This document shows positions 30,127 to 39,093 of a DNA stretch of 64,000 nucleotides, piece after piece. Location: assembly GCA_001661245.1 (NCBI GenBank), contig KV454015.1, forward strand, positions 1,088,061 through 1,152,060. The letters are read 5' to 3'. This DNA is from Pachysolen tannophilus NRRL Y-2460. Its lineage: Eukaryota; Ascomycota; Pichiomycetes; Alaninales; Pachysolenaceae. A model generated the notes under the pieces. It did no database searches and had not been told where the DNA came from. It worked only from the letters and a program-made list of their open reading frames with translations. A program made the position numbers and the translations under genes. Each line of letters begins with the position of its first letter. Positions within the stretch are counted from its first letter, which is position 1.

Positions 30127-31650
30127 ATGTCAAAGGAGGCGCATTTGTTTGTTTTGATTCATGGTTTATGGGGAGGTCCTAGTCATTTAGATGTTATCGA
30201 ACATACGATTAAGGATCTATTGGATGATGAAAATGTTTATACTTTAAAACCCAAGAGCTTTGCTTATTTCAAGAGTTATGATGGAGTTAAAGTATGTGGC
30301 CAAAGAGTTATCGAAGAAATTTTCAAGAAATTATTAGAGTTAAAATCTGAAAAAGATGTCTTGGTTGTGAAGATTAGTTTTGTTGGTTATTCATTAGGGG
30401 GTTTGATTGCAAGATATTGTATTGGACAATTAATGAAGTTGGATAATTTCTTTGATCTCATAGAACCTACTTATTTTACAACTTTTGCAACACCTCATTT
30501 AGGTGTGAAATTTTTTAAGCAGAATGCATTGGATCGTATTTTAAATTTCTTGGGAACAAGATTTATTGGTCAATCTGGTAAAGATTTATTTATAGTTGAT
30601 GATGATCAACTTTTATTGAAATTGAGTAATCCAGATGAAGTTTATTATAACGGGTTATTAAAATTCAAGAAAAGGATTTTATTAGCAAATGTTCGTAATG
30701 ATAGAACAGTTCCATTTTATACGGCATTTATTACCCAATATCAACCTTTTATTGATTGGGATAATATTGTCTTAAAATATCATGAAAACTTACCGGAACT
30801 TTGTATTGGTAGAAAGAAACAATTTAGTGCTAATATTGTAAATTTAAAAGAATCAAAAAGAGTAGATGATGAAAATATGAGAGCTTATTCTTTTGATAGC
30901 ATTATTCGTTATAGTATTATCACTCTTATTGTTTTCTTTGTCTTTCCCTTTTGGCTTCCACCGATAATTATTGCTTCCTCAGTTGCCACTATTCAGTCAT
31001 ATTTTAGAATACGTTGGACTCCAGAATATAATCTTTCTCAAAAATGGGAAGAAACTCGTCAACAATTATTTCAAAGCCTGAAAATTGTGGAAAATTCAAT
31101 TGACAATGACAATGCTAGCGCTACAACTCTGACAGCTGAATTTTCTGAACTTACTGGTAACGCTGTTGAAGGTGTATTGGCAGCTGAAGAAAAATTCAAT
31201 TCAAGAACGCTGAAAGAATCAAAGAAATCTACTTCTAGAGATAGCTCCAAGACTAGAAGTGAACTAGAACCCAAGCTTCCAAAATACTTTGATGGGAAAG
31301 TTTCATACAACTATAAACGTGTCGCTTCTCTTTTGGCCAAAAAAAATGGATCTTCATCTTTTAAAGAAGACAATTATATTGATTTTACTACTAAATCACT
31401 AGATCAATTAAGTGATACTTATAAATTATTAAGCAATCCTGAAACTTTGGTGCAGTTTGATTCCACAAGACTAACTATTTTGAAAAATCTTAGCTCTATT
31501 CCATTCATAAAAATTCCGGTTTACATAGACGCAATTAATTCACACGATTCTATTGTCTCCAGGAGAGGTCTTCAAAGTAGTCCTAGAGGCTCCTCAGTTA
31601 TTTTCCTATGGGGTTCTATGTTGAAATATTTTGAAGAAACTACTGCATAG
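30127..31650 (+). CDS. LPL1: Lipid-droplet phospholipase Lpl1-like serine hydrolase
   Basis: This alpha/beta hydrolase has 507 residues. The start is the ATG at 30127 (MSKEAHLFVLIHGLWG), which aligns with the S. cerevisiae Lpl1 start; the longer frame begins at GTG. The oxyanion segment is LIHGLWGGPSHL (about residues 9-20). The nucleophile elbow is GYSLGG (about 85-90). The acid/His region includes NDRTVPFYTAFIT. A hydrophobic stretch near 265-295 may sit in the droplet or ER membrane. The C-terminus (RVPIYI-type IPVYIDAINSHDSIVSRRGL) matches Lpl1 and argues against the related Rog1. A Ser/Lys-rich insertion precedes it. The 406 bp after the stop contain A/T runs only. Confidence 0.88.
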   Translation: MSKEAHLFVLIHGLWGGPSHLDVIEHTIKDLLDDENVYTLKPKSFAYFKSYDGVKVCGQRVIEEIFKKLLELKSEKDVLVVKISFVGYSLGGLIARYCIGQLMKLDNFFDLIEPTYFTTFATPHLGVKFFKQNALDRILNFLGTRFIGQSGKDLFIVDDDQLLLKLSNPDEVYYNGLLKFKKRILLANVRNDRTVPFYTAFITQYQPFIDWDNIVLKYHENLPELCIGRKKQFSANIVNLKESKRVDDENMRAYSFDSIIRYSIITLIVFFVFPFWLPPIIIASSVATIQSYFRIRWTPEYNLSQKWEETRQQLFQSLKIVENSIDNDNASATTLTAEFSELTGNAVEGVLAAEEKFNSRTLKESKKSTSRDSSKTRSELEPKLPKYFDGKVSYNYKRVASLLAKKNGSSSFKEDNYIDFTTKSLDQLSDTYKLLSNPETLVQFDSTRLTILKNLSSIPFIKIPVYIDAINSHDSIVSRRGLQSSPRGSSVIFLWGSMLKYFEETTA

Positions 31651-32056
31651 ATTTATTCATTACTCAGTGGCTAAAAGGGGTTTATTTGAGTTTTTAATTT
31701 AATTTCATTTTCGCAATATAAGGAAGGGGTAACATTTTTGTTTTTAACTGCTTTTAATTTATACACAAATACATATAAATATATATATTTATAAAAGTAA
31801 AATATTTATTTAGTTTCTAACATTTTAAAACATTTAAAAAAGTTGTAATTTATTCGTTAAGATATACAAAACGATCAAGAGAAAAAAAAAAAAAAAAGGA
31901 AGATAAGAAACTATTTTATAATGATAATAATAATAGCAGTACTAATACCAGTTAACTGAATTCTTGATTAGAAATAAAGAAGAAGTATAAAAGTTTGAAT
32001 TTTCAGTTTTATTTTTTTTTTGTAGGTGATTTTCTATTTTGATGAAGTTTTTTTCT

Positions 32057-33955
32057 TTACTCCTTTAAAGTGACATAATTTGCAGGAAATAATTTTCTGT
32101 CGGCACCAAATGTACCCAACCACCAATCTTCGTCAATAAATTCAATATCAGTAATCAAATCGCCTTCTTTGAAAGTCAATTCATTGTCTTCAGTGGCATC
32201 ATAATCATAGTCGGCAATGGCATCTTTACCACTAGAGACTCCAGGCTCATGGCTTTCTTCTGTTTTTGGTTCCTCTTTTGCAGACTCAGCATCCAGTAAT
32301 TTGACATATGAAGATGGGAATAATCCTGTTTCGCCTTTGGAATTGGTACCTTTCCACCAATCTTCATCTGCAAACACTATATTAACTATCAATTCACCTT
32401 CTTCAAAAGAGATTTCGTTATCTTCATCTTTATCGTAGGAATATTCTGCAATGGCCTTATGTTGTGAAGTTTCATCCGGTTCTTGTCTAGCCGGTGGTGG
32501 AGGTACTGCTCGTTCTTCTTTTACTCCATCTTGTGCATGTTCAGCCAAAGGTGGTCTACTAAAAGTTTCCTGTTGTGGTTCAACTTTTTCTTCATTCTCT
32601 TCCTTCTCTTCATCTTCAGAAGGTTTGGTAAAGGAAGATGCAATATTGTGTCTTGCCGCTACTGGAGGTGGTGAAAATTCATTTTGTTCCTCTTCACTTT
32701 TCTTAGATTCTTGTGCTAATCTCAGTTTAATATCACCAATATGCACATTCTTTGTTTCTTCCGCTTCATCTTCTGCTTCAGTTGAAACATATTCAGTTTT
32801 TTCTTCTGGTTCTACAAAAGACTTGGTTGAAACATTGTTATCTTTTTCTTCTGGTTCTACAGACTTGAATTTACCATGTTTCTCGGCCCAAATTTGTGCT
32901 GGAGTCTTTCCATTTTCAGCTCCAAAATCACGGGATGCACCACCAATAACTTTATTGTCATGTTTACCAGATAAAGAGTAAGGAGTAGGTGGTTTGGTAC
33001 CGAATGAAGGAGCTTTAACTTCATGATATCTTGAACTAACAGTATGCGAGGTACTTGGTCTTGGTAAAGAAGTTAACCTTCCATTTGATGAAGTATCATT
33101 GTCTTTAATTGAGAATGATTTTATTCTTTCATTTAAAGACTCAGGTTCTAAGTTTTCTTCTTTCTTGGTTGATACCTCATCATCTCTTGATTTAGTCACT
33201 GGAGTCGAGGAAATAGTATCATTTTTACCTTTTCTCAATTGTTCAATATTTACCTTTGTTGGTTTATAAGCAGAAGGTAAATTTTCTAAAGGTTTTTTAT
33301 TAAAATCTCTAACTTCAGTTTCTGCTTCACCATCCCATTCATCGGCATCTTCTTTAGATACAATTTTCCAATCATCTTCAATTCTTGAAGAAGGCTTCAG
33401 TTTCGTAGGAGGTGCCGGCTTTGAAGCAGAAACAGGTTTAGAAACAGAAGATGAAGAAATAGGTGTAGGAGCAATCTTCAGTTTTGGTGAAGAAGATTTT
33501 GAAAATAAATTTGACGCAGTAGATAATGATTGAATTGAATATCTTGCGCCTGCAGCATCACTTATAGTTTTCAAGATATCATTAACATCCAAATCATCCG
33601 CATCTCTAGCAGTGATTTGAACATGATAACCTCTCAAGACTTTACTAACTTCACCAAAATTGGCTCCAAATGAAATCTTAGATTTTAAAGGACAATTTTC
33701 AGGACACCAACCTAATAACAACAATTTCTTAACATCGGAACCAGGAGCGGTAACCTTGGCTAACCCAAACTGAACTTTACCATCCTCAAATTCAGAAACA
33801 AAATCAGCAATGCCACCAACATCCCCACCGGTTGGTTTTAAAGCAGAATTGGCATCCACAGTGAACACCGTATACGAATCTTCCGAACTTGTAACAACTC
33901 TGTTATAGTCTTCCTTAATTTCTTTTGAAAAAGTGGCCAAATCCAACTTCTCCAT
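32057..33955 (-). CDS. ABP1: Actin-binding protein Abp1
   Basis: Abp1 links cortical actin patches to endocytic proteins and activates Arp2/3. The product has 632 residues from a clear ATG. An ADF-homology domain covers about residues 5-135 (DSYTVFTVDA, LLLLGWCPENCP). The middle is disordered, with acidic Glu-rich and Pro-rich segments including the APPTKLKPSSRIEDDWK and KTPAQIWAEKHGKFK stretches. Two SH3 domains end the protein, at about 507-562 (AIAEYSYDKDEDNEISFEEGE) and 576-632 (AIADYDYDATEDNELTFKEGD). S. cerevisiae Abp1 has a single SH3, so the duplicated domain is a difference worth noting. Confidence 0.95.
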   Translation of the reverse strand: MEKLDLATFSKEIKEDYNRVVTSSEDSYTVFTVDANSALKPTGGDVGGIADFVSEFEDGKVQFGLAKVTAPGSDVKKLLLLGWCPENCPLKSKISFGANFGEVSKVLRGYHVQITARDADDLDVNDILKTISDAAGARYSIQSLSTASNLFSKSSSPKLKIAPTPISSSSVSKPVSASKPAPPTKLKPSSRIEDDWKIVSKEDADEWDGEAETEVRDFNKKPLENLPSAYKPTKVNIEQLRKGKNDTISSTPVTKSRDDEVSTKKEENLEPESLNERIKSFSIKDNDTSSNGRLTSLPRPSTSHTVSSRYHEVKAPSFGTKPPTPYSLSGKHDNKVIGGASRDFGAENGKTPAQIWAEKHGKFKSVEPEEKDNNVSTKSFVEPEEKTEYVSTEAEDEAEETKNVHIGDIKLRLAQESKKSEEEQNEFSPPPVAARHNIASSFTKPSEDEEKEENEEKVEPQQETFSRPPLAEHAQDGVKEERAVPPPPARQEPDETSQHKAIAEYSYDKDEDNEISFEEGELIVNIVFADEDWWKGTNSKGETGLFPSSYVKLLDAESAKEEPKTEESHEPGVSSGKDAIADYDYDATEDNELTFKEGDLITDIEFIDEDWWLGTFGADRKLFPANYVTLKE

Positions 33956-34455
33956 TTTTCTCTATAAATTTTCTGCACTTCCTCAATTAAATTTCTCGCC
34001 TTTCAATTGATTCAATTAATTCAATTAATTTCACTTGATTCTAACTAAACCTATTAATCGTTACAACTATCTTCAACCTGGTTGGTTTCATTGAAATTTT
34101 GCGAGAACGACAATTTGAACCACCCAAACCGGAAATCATGTGACTTTCCGCCCGTGTCACTCCTCTTTTTTTTTTCTTCTTTCTTTCTCTCTCTCTCTGT
34201 GACATGACACTCTTTTAATTTTTTTTGTCCATTTTTTTTGTTTTTGCCCCCTTTTTTTTTTTGTCCACTTTTTTTTGTCCGTTTTTTGGCGACACGAACA
34301 ATTAAATAAAAAAAATAAAAGGTCGTGTGTATTGATACATAAATATATTTATATACATACATATTTCAACTATCAGTAACTGAATTAACTAACTAACTAA
34401 ACTAAACTGCCTTTAATACCGGAAGGCGCGAAAAAATCAAAAAAAATCAAAAAAA

Positions 34456-34611
34456 ATGTCAAGTCTGCGCGCGGATGCAATGTTTTTGCCTAATTGGGTA
34501 ATGGTGGTAGTAATAGCAACAATCCAGATTTGTTATCGGGGTGCATATGTTGCAGCGATTTTCGACAAATTTATCCCAAGATTGGTTAAAAATATAAGGT
34601 TGGATAGATAA
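34456..34611 (+). CDS. Predicted 51-residue single-pass membrane protein
   Basis: The ORF starts in a good yeast context (AAAAAAATGTC) and reads MSSLRADAMFLPNW, then a hydrophobic helix (VMVVVIATIQICY), then a basic tail ending VKNIRLDR. Its GC content is above that of the surrounding DNA (33956-34895). It has no stop for 51 codons although chance frames here close quickly. A CGCGAAA motif lies at 34437-34443, just upstream. One helix with a basic end suits a small mitochondrial or ER membrane subunit. I do not recognise the family. The flanks are poly-T/A rich and empty. Confidence 0.45.
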   Translation: MSSLRADAMFLPNWVMVVVIATIQICYRGAYVAAIFDKFIPRLVKNIRLDR

Positions 34612-34895
34612 AGGAATATTGGTTTAGGACATTGGAATTAGGTAAAGTTAGGGGGTTGAATTGATTTAATTATATTATTGAATGTGTCTTATTTTTTTGA
34701 AAAAAAAAAAGAATGTTTTATTGTTTTCCCCGATAACCGTTCTAAGCTATGTTTCAGTAACTGATTACAATTTTTTTTTTATTTTTCTTTATTTTTTTTA
34801 ATTTTTTTATTTTATGTTTCAGTGAGTGCATTGAGTAGCGTAGCATAAACGGGTTTTATGGGAATTGTACAAAGATTAAAAGATAGGAGGCTACT

Positions 34896-36590
34896 ATGGC
34901 GTCTAAAGCTTTAACTGTGGTGGTTAAAAAGAAAAAGACAAAGACGTATTCTGGATGTTGGACTTGTCGGGAACGAGGTTTGAAATGTGATGAATCAAGA
35001 CCAAGCTGCTTGCCCTGTATAAAAAGTGGTCTTAACTGTGCTGGATATTCTGCTAGATTATGTTGGGATCATAATCATACTGATAATTTGAGAAGATTGA
35101 TAATTTATAATCATGAGAAATATCTGTACATGATGAAAAATGATGTTGAAATTAATTCACTCTTGGAAGGCATTGATGCATTAGATGAAAATGAATTTGA
35201 TTCATCTATGAATCTTGAAAGATTTTTACCCTTTGGTGTTTTCCCAATTAAAAATTCTAATACACAACTGGATTTTTCCGAAAAATTGCCATCGGAAACA
35301 ATTTTATTAGAATTTTGGGAAAAAAAAGTATTACCATTGTATATGCCATTTGGAGAAGATTCTAAAATTTTTGGAAAAATTGTACAGTACTATTTATCTT
35401 GTACTCACAATAATGATGTTTCTGAAAAAATTTTGAAAAATAGTTTATGTTCCTCATCGTTATTGGTAATGTCACTTAACAGTAACAATAACAAGTCTGA
35501 GAAATTGCAAAGTTATTATCATTCTTTAGCAATTGGTTTTAGAAACAAATCGTTTAATGCTATAGTTGAGATTTTAGAGAAAAATATAACTCCAGAAGAT
35601 CAATACATAATAATGGTTGCCGAACTCAATTTTCTTTTAACAGAATCAATTGCAAGATTTGGTGATAATGCTGTTAATTGGTTTGATCATCTCAAATATT
35701 CAGCAGAAATCTTACAAAAGATAAAATTTGAAACATCAACTATTGATAGTGATTATAAAAATGTTTATTTTATGAGTCAATATATAAAATTTCTTTGTGC
35801 AACTTCATTTACAGTAAATTATTTTATGGATATAAATCCTTCTATTTTAATCATTGATGAAAATGATTTAATATTTGATAAAAAAAATGGATTTATTCTT
35901 GATAATTATGGGATTAATAGATGTGCATATTATTGTTTTTCAAAATTGGTAAGTATTGCCAAAAAAAATTATAATTATGATAGGCTGAAAAAATTGAAAA
36001 ATAACAATATAAGTTTATTTGCCAATTGGAAATCAATGGAATATTATTTAGAATCACAATTGGAAGTTTTCCAAATTGAGGCTACTTTATGGCATGAAAA
36101 GGAAAGATTTATAGTTAAAGATAAAGGTGATTTAGTATATGAACGGTCTTTTATTTTTTATTCAGGATTATACGTTTATTTTTTAAGAGAATTTTATAGT
36201 ACCAATCATTATGAGAATTCAACTCAATCAGTTATTGATGAATGTTTAGTACATCTTGAAGCTTTTTTAAAAATAATACAAGAAAAATCAAAATCATCAT
36301 TAAAGGAAAAAAAAAATTTTGAAGATAATAATAATTTTTTCGCAATTGGGTTAATTTGGCTGCTTTTAATGATTGCATCAGAATCAAGAAAACCAAAATC
36401 TCAGGAATCTTGTTTAAAAATATTTAAAACTTTAAAAGAATCAAATAAAGTTAAAGTCACATCTATAAATTGTTGCATTGATATAGTTAAAGAGTACTGG
36501 AGAAAAAGAGATCAAGGGTTAAACAACAGTAAATTACTTATTAACACCATTATAAATGAATTACAAGTATATGACATCTTACTATACTAG
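34896..36590 (+). CDS. Zn2Cys6 transcription factor, specific role unknown
   Basis: This 564-residue fungal binuclear-cluster regulator carries its cluster near the N-terminus (about residues 21-50): GCWTCRERGLKCDESRPSC, then LPCIKSGLNC. All six cysteines are present with Cys-x2-Cys-x6-Cys-x6-Cys-x2-Cys-x6-Cys spacing. The GYSARLCWD sequence after the cluster resembles the GYDIKLRW region of Arg81-type factors. The rest resembles the fungal-specific middle homology region: helical, Leu/Asn/Lys-rich and low in GC. It is shorter than Arg81 (880). No target can be read from the sequence. A possible link to the URC1 promoter in the same window is only a thought. Confidence 0.85.
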   Translation: MASKALTVVVKKKKTKTYSGCWTCRERGLKCDESRPSCLPCIKSGLNCAGYSARLCWDHNHTDNLRRLIIYNHEKYLYMMKNDVEINSLLEGIDALDENEFDSSMNLERFLPFGVFPIKNSNTQLDFSEKLPSETILLEFWEKKVLPLYMPFGEDSKIFGKIVQYYLSCTHNNDVSEKILKNSLCSSSLLVMSLNSNNNKSEKLQSYYHSLAIGFRNKSFNAIVEILEKNITPEDQYIIMVAELNFLLTESIARFGDNAVNWFDHLKYSAEILQKIKFETSTIDSDYKNVYFMSQYIKFLCATSFTVNYFMDINPSILIIDENDLIFDKKNGFILDNYGINRCAYYCFSKLVSIAKKNYNYDRLKKLKNNNISLFANWKSMEYYLESQLEVFQIEATLWHEKERFIVKDKGDLVYERSFIFYSGLYVYFLREFYSTNHYENSTQSVIDECLVHLEAFLKIIQEKSKSSLKEKKNFEDNNNFFAIGLIWLLLMIASESRKPKSQESCLKIFKTLKESNKVKVTSINCCIDIVKEYWRKRDQGLNNSKLLINTIINELQVYDILLY

Positions 36591-36692
36591 CGATGTGTTT
36601 ATATATATACATATATATATAGAGAGTATAGATAGATCTTGAGATTACGAATACAAATCTCTCTTAGTGCATTTTAGAAATGGAAATTAAAT

Positions 36693-36702
36693 AAAAAAAA
36701 AA
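36693..36702 (-). terminator. Pol III terminator of tRNA-Ala
   Basis: A run of ten T on the transcribed strand begins four bases after the tRNA 3' end, as expected for RNA polymerase III termination. Confidence 0.8.
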
Positions 36703-36705
36703 TTA

Positions 36706-36778
36706 TGGACGAGATCGGAATCGAACCAATGACCTTCTGCTTGCAAGGCAGACGCGCTACCAACTACGCCACACGCCC
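36706..36778 (-). tRNA. tRNA-Ala (anticodon UGC)
   Basis: The transcript of 73 bases begins GGGCGTGTGGCGTAGTTGG and ends with discriminator A73. It has no intron. The anticodon loop CTTGCAA gives UGC. The G3-U70 pair required for alanine charging is present. Box A is in the D arm and box B (GGTTCGATTCC) is in the T arm. Positions 6 and 67 are both U, a mismatch I also recall in the S. cerevisiae Ala(AGC) and Pro tRNAs. Confidence 0.96.
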
Positions 36779-37022
36779 AGTATTTATTTTAAACACGGAG
36801 ACAAAAACAAACTACTGCAGCAGCAGATTGATTGATTGAAATCATATCTTCTTTCAAATTAACACCTTTTAAACATCAATGAAGAAAATAGTGAATAAGT
36901 TCTTGGGAAAATATGATTAAGAGCATTTGAATTAGAAAAGCCAAAATAAAAAGAAGAGAAATGAATTTTGATTTTTTTGTCCTTTTTTTTTTTTTTTTTT
37001 AATTATTTTTTTTATTGTTTAG

Positions 37023-37609
37023 NNNNNNNNNNNNNNNNNNNNNNNNNNNNNNNNNNNNNNNNNNNNNNNNNNNNNNNNNNNNNNNNNNNNNNNNNNNNNN
37101 NNNNNNNNNNNNNNNNNNNNNNNNNNNNNNNNNNNNNNNNNNNNNNNNNNNNNNNNNNNNNNNNNNNNNNNNNNNNNNNNNNNNNNNNNNNNNNNNNNNN
37201 NNNNNNNNNNNNNNNNNNNNNNNNNNNNNNNNNNNNNNNNNNNNNNNNNNNNNNNNNNNNNNNNNNNNNNNNNNNNNNNNNNNNNNNNNNNNNNNNNNNN
37301 NNNNNNNNNNNNNNNNNNNNNNNNNNNNNNNNNNNNNNNNNNNNNNNNNNNNNNNNNNNNNNNNNNNNNNNNNNNNNNNNNNNNNNNNNNNNNNNNNNNN
37401 NNNNNNNNNNNNNNNNNNNNNNNNNNNNNNNNNNNNNNNNNNNNNNNNNNNNNNNNNNNNNNNNNNNNNNNNNNNNNNNNNNNNNNNNNNNNNNNNNNNN
37501 NNNNNNNNNNNNNNNNNNNNNNNNNNNNNNNNNNNNNNNNNNNNNNNNNNNNNNNNNNNNNNNNNNNNNNNNNNNNNNNNNNNNNNNNNNNNNNNNNNNN
37601 NNNNNNNNN
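37023..37609. other. Assembly gap (587 N)
   Basis: This run of undetermined bases is flanked by T-rich tracts, starting 245 bp upstream of the 5' end of tRNA-Ala. Nothing can be said about its content. The DNA between tRNA and gap (36779-37022) and between gap and next gene (37610-37743) has no visible gene. Confidence 0.97.
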
Positions 37610-37743
37610 TTGTAAATTTTAAATTTTTTTTTTTTTTTTTTGTACCTATTATTTCTTTTTTTTAAGATGCCTCTATATAGATAACACAATAAATAACATC
37701 ATTTATTATATATCAACTAGAATTTTGAGTATTATATATTAAA

Positions 37744-38025
37744 ATGGCTCAAGGACTGTTGAAATTAAAGAGCAAGAAGCCAGCCAGGTTGACGAAGAAA
37801 CAACAAAATCCGAAAAAGGCTGCACCAAAGATCTATAAACCAAAGAAAAATCAATCTACGATAACAACATCGTCTTTGAATAAATTCCATTCATCATCTT
37901 TAATATCAAATACAGAAAAACTTATTGCTAGTAGAGTGGGTCATTTAGAACTTATAAAAGGATCAAGAAGAGAAATAGAAAAAATTGAAAAATTACAAAA
38001 TCAAAAGCAAGCAACAAAAAAATGA
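37744..38025 (+). CDS. Small basic protein of the UPF0390/DUF2462 type
   Basis: This 93-residue, very lysine-rich protein starts MAQGLLKLKSKKPARLTKK, which resembles the MAQGxxKxKxKKP opening of the UPF0390 (DUF2462) family of small, probably nucleolar proteins of unknown function. The following ASRVGHLELIKGSRRE segment also fits. The stop codon TGA overlaps the ATG of the next ORF (ATGA), directly after a run of seven A (38016-38022). One extra A would fuse both frames into a 166-residue protein, so the C-terminus should be regarded as uncertain. Confidence 0.7.
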   Translation: MAQGLLKLKSKKPARLTKKQQNPKKAAPKIYKPKKNQSTITTSSLNKFHSSSLISNTEKLIASRVGHLELIKGSRREIEKIEKLQNQKQATKK

Positions 38026-38243
38026 ATGATAAAATTGATAACGATATCTTGAAGAATTTTCCTATTAACAATAATTTTAATGTTATTGCTAAAAATATCA
38101 ATACAAATGCTATAAAAGGTCCACAAGATGAAATTCAAGTAAAAACTGATTATACTCATTCAAAAGAGATTATTGTTTTACCCGAGTTAAAGGCCCTTGA
38201 TCCAAAAGAAGAAGATTATACAACTTGGAAGCATTCTAATTAA
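38022..38243 (+). CDS. 73-codon ORF overlapping the preceding gene by ATGA
   Basis: The predicted product (MNDKIDNDILKNFPINNNF...) is polar, with an acidic C-terminal part ending PKEEDYTTWKHSN. I do not recognise it. The start codon shares four bases with the previous stop, and no promoter space exists between them. Either this is the second half of one gene broken by a one-base error in the A7 run, or it is a downstream cistron on one mRNA. The 82 bp to the next, convergent gene are unremarkable. Confidence 0.5.
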   Translation: MNDKIDNDILKNFPINNNFNVIAKNINTNAIKGPQDEIQVKTDYTHSKEIIVLPELKALDPKEEDYTTWKHSN

Positions 38244-38325
38244 TGAATTTCCAATATTTTACTTGATTTATAGAAGCCAAAAATAAAAAAGAAAGAGGAA
38301 ATTTTATTAATTTCACTGAATATCG

Positions 38326-38913
38326 TTATTGCCCTTTTCTAAATTTACTACTAAAAGTTCCCATCTTTGACAATATATTTTGTTTCCTTTCATCATCTAG
38401 ATTATCTTGTAAGTTAATTTTTTTAGTTTTAAAATCTTCATTTTTACCATTCTTTGTAGCCAACCTTGCCTTTTTCATAATCACTTGATGTTGTTCTAAT
38501 AAACTCATGGAATTTTCACTATTATTGAAAGGATTATCATCTTCATTTGTAGAATTTTGGAAAATTTCCTCTGATACTCTTTTCCTCTGATTTTTTTTAT
38601 CATCATCTTGCGGCCTTAGTCTCATCCATTCCGCATGTTTCAAATCATTAGCATTACCATACTTCTCAACATACTCTTTATCTTTCAACTCTTGAAATTT
38701 CATCAACCTTTCCCGTGCTTTAAACTCTTCTTCTTCTTCATTAATACCAATAAAATCTTTCAATGAAGGTCCCATTATATCATCATCACTTTCATTATCG
38801 CTTCCACTTTCATTTCCTAAAACCAAACCATTGGGCACATCCCTATTCAACCTCTTATTCCTCACCTCCTGAATCTCAACAGGAACCACTGGACCAATCA
38901 TCCTTGTATTCAT
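38326..38913 (-). CDS. GPALPP-motif (DUF3752-like) protein
   Basis: This acidic, highly charged protein has 195 residues. It contains two GP-type motifs, IGPVVP near the N-terminus and IMGPSLKDF near residue 47. A downstream EWMRLRP box follows. This order matches GPALPP1/DUF3752 proteins, which are predicted nuclear proteins without an established yeast function. The C-terminus GTFSSKFRKGQ is basic. The ATG at 38913 is the first in the frame. Confidence 0.65.
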   Translation of the reverse strand: MNTRMIGPVVPVEIQEVRNKRLNRDVPNGLVLGNESGSDNESDDDIMGPSLKDFIGINEEEEEFKARERLMKFQELKDKEYVEKYGNANDLKHAEWMRLRPQDDDKKNQRKRVSEEIFQNSTNEDDNPFNNSENSMSLLEQHQVIMKKARLATKNGKNEDFKTKKINLQDNLDDERKQNILSKMGTFSSKFRKGQ

Positions 38914-39093
38914 CTTTAATTATAATATAACTTGACTTTAAACTGTTAATAAAAACACAGTCGTGTAATTTTTCAAATTCATCTTTTCGACAGGTCAAAA
39001 TGAATTTAATTTTTATATTGGAAATATTAATACTTTAAAAGTTGTAAATTATTAACAAGTTAACAATTTCATGAAATTAATGCTTATTAAAAA

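Noticed and set aside
34137-34144. CATGTGAC, complement of a centromere CDEI element
   Set aside because: No CDEIII-like TTCCGAA within the required distance; such octamers recur by chance, including inside NMA1.
34054-34362. 102-codon minus-strand ORF upstream of ABP1
   Set aside because: It is lysine-rich because of A/T homopolymers; no conserved motif and a poor start.
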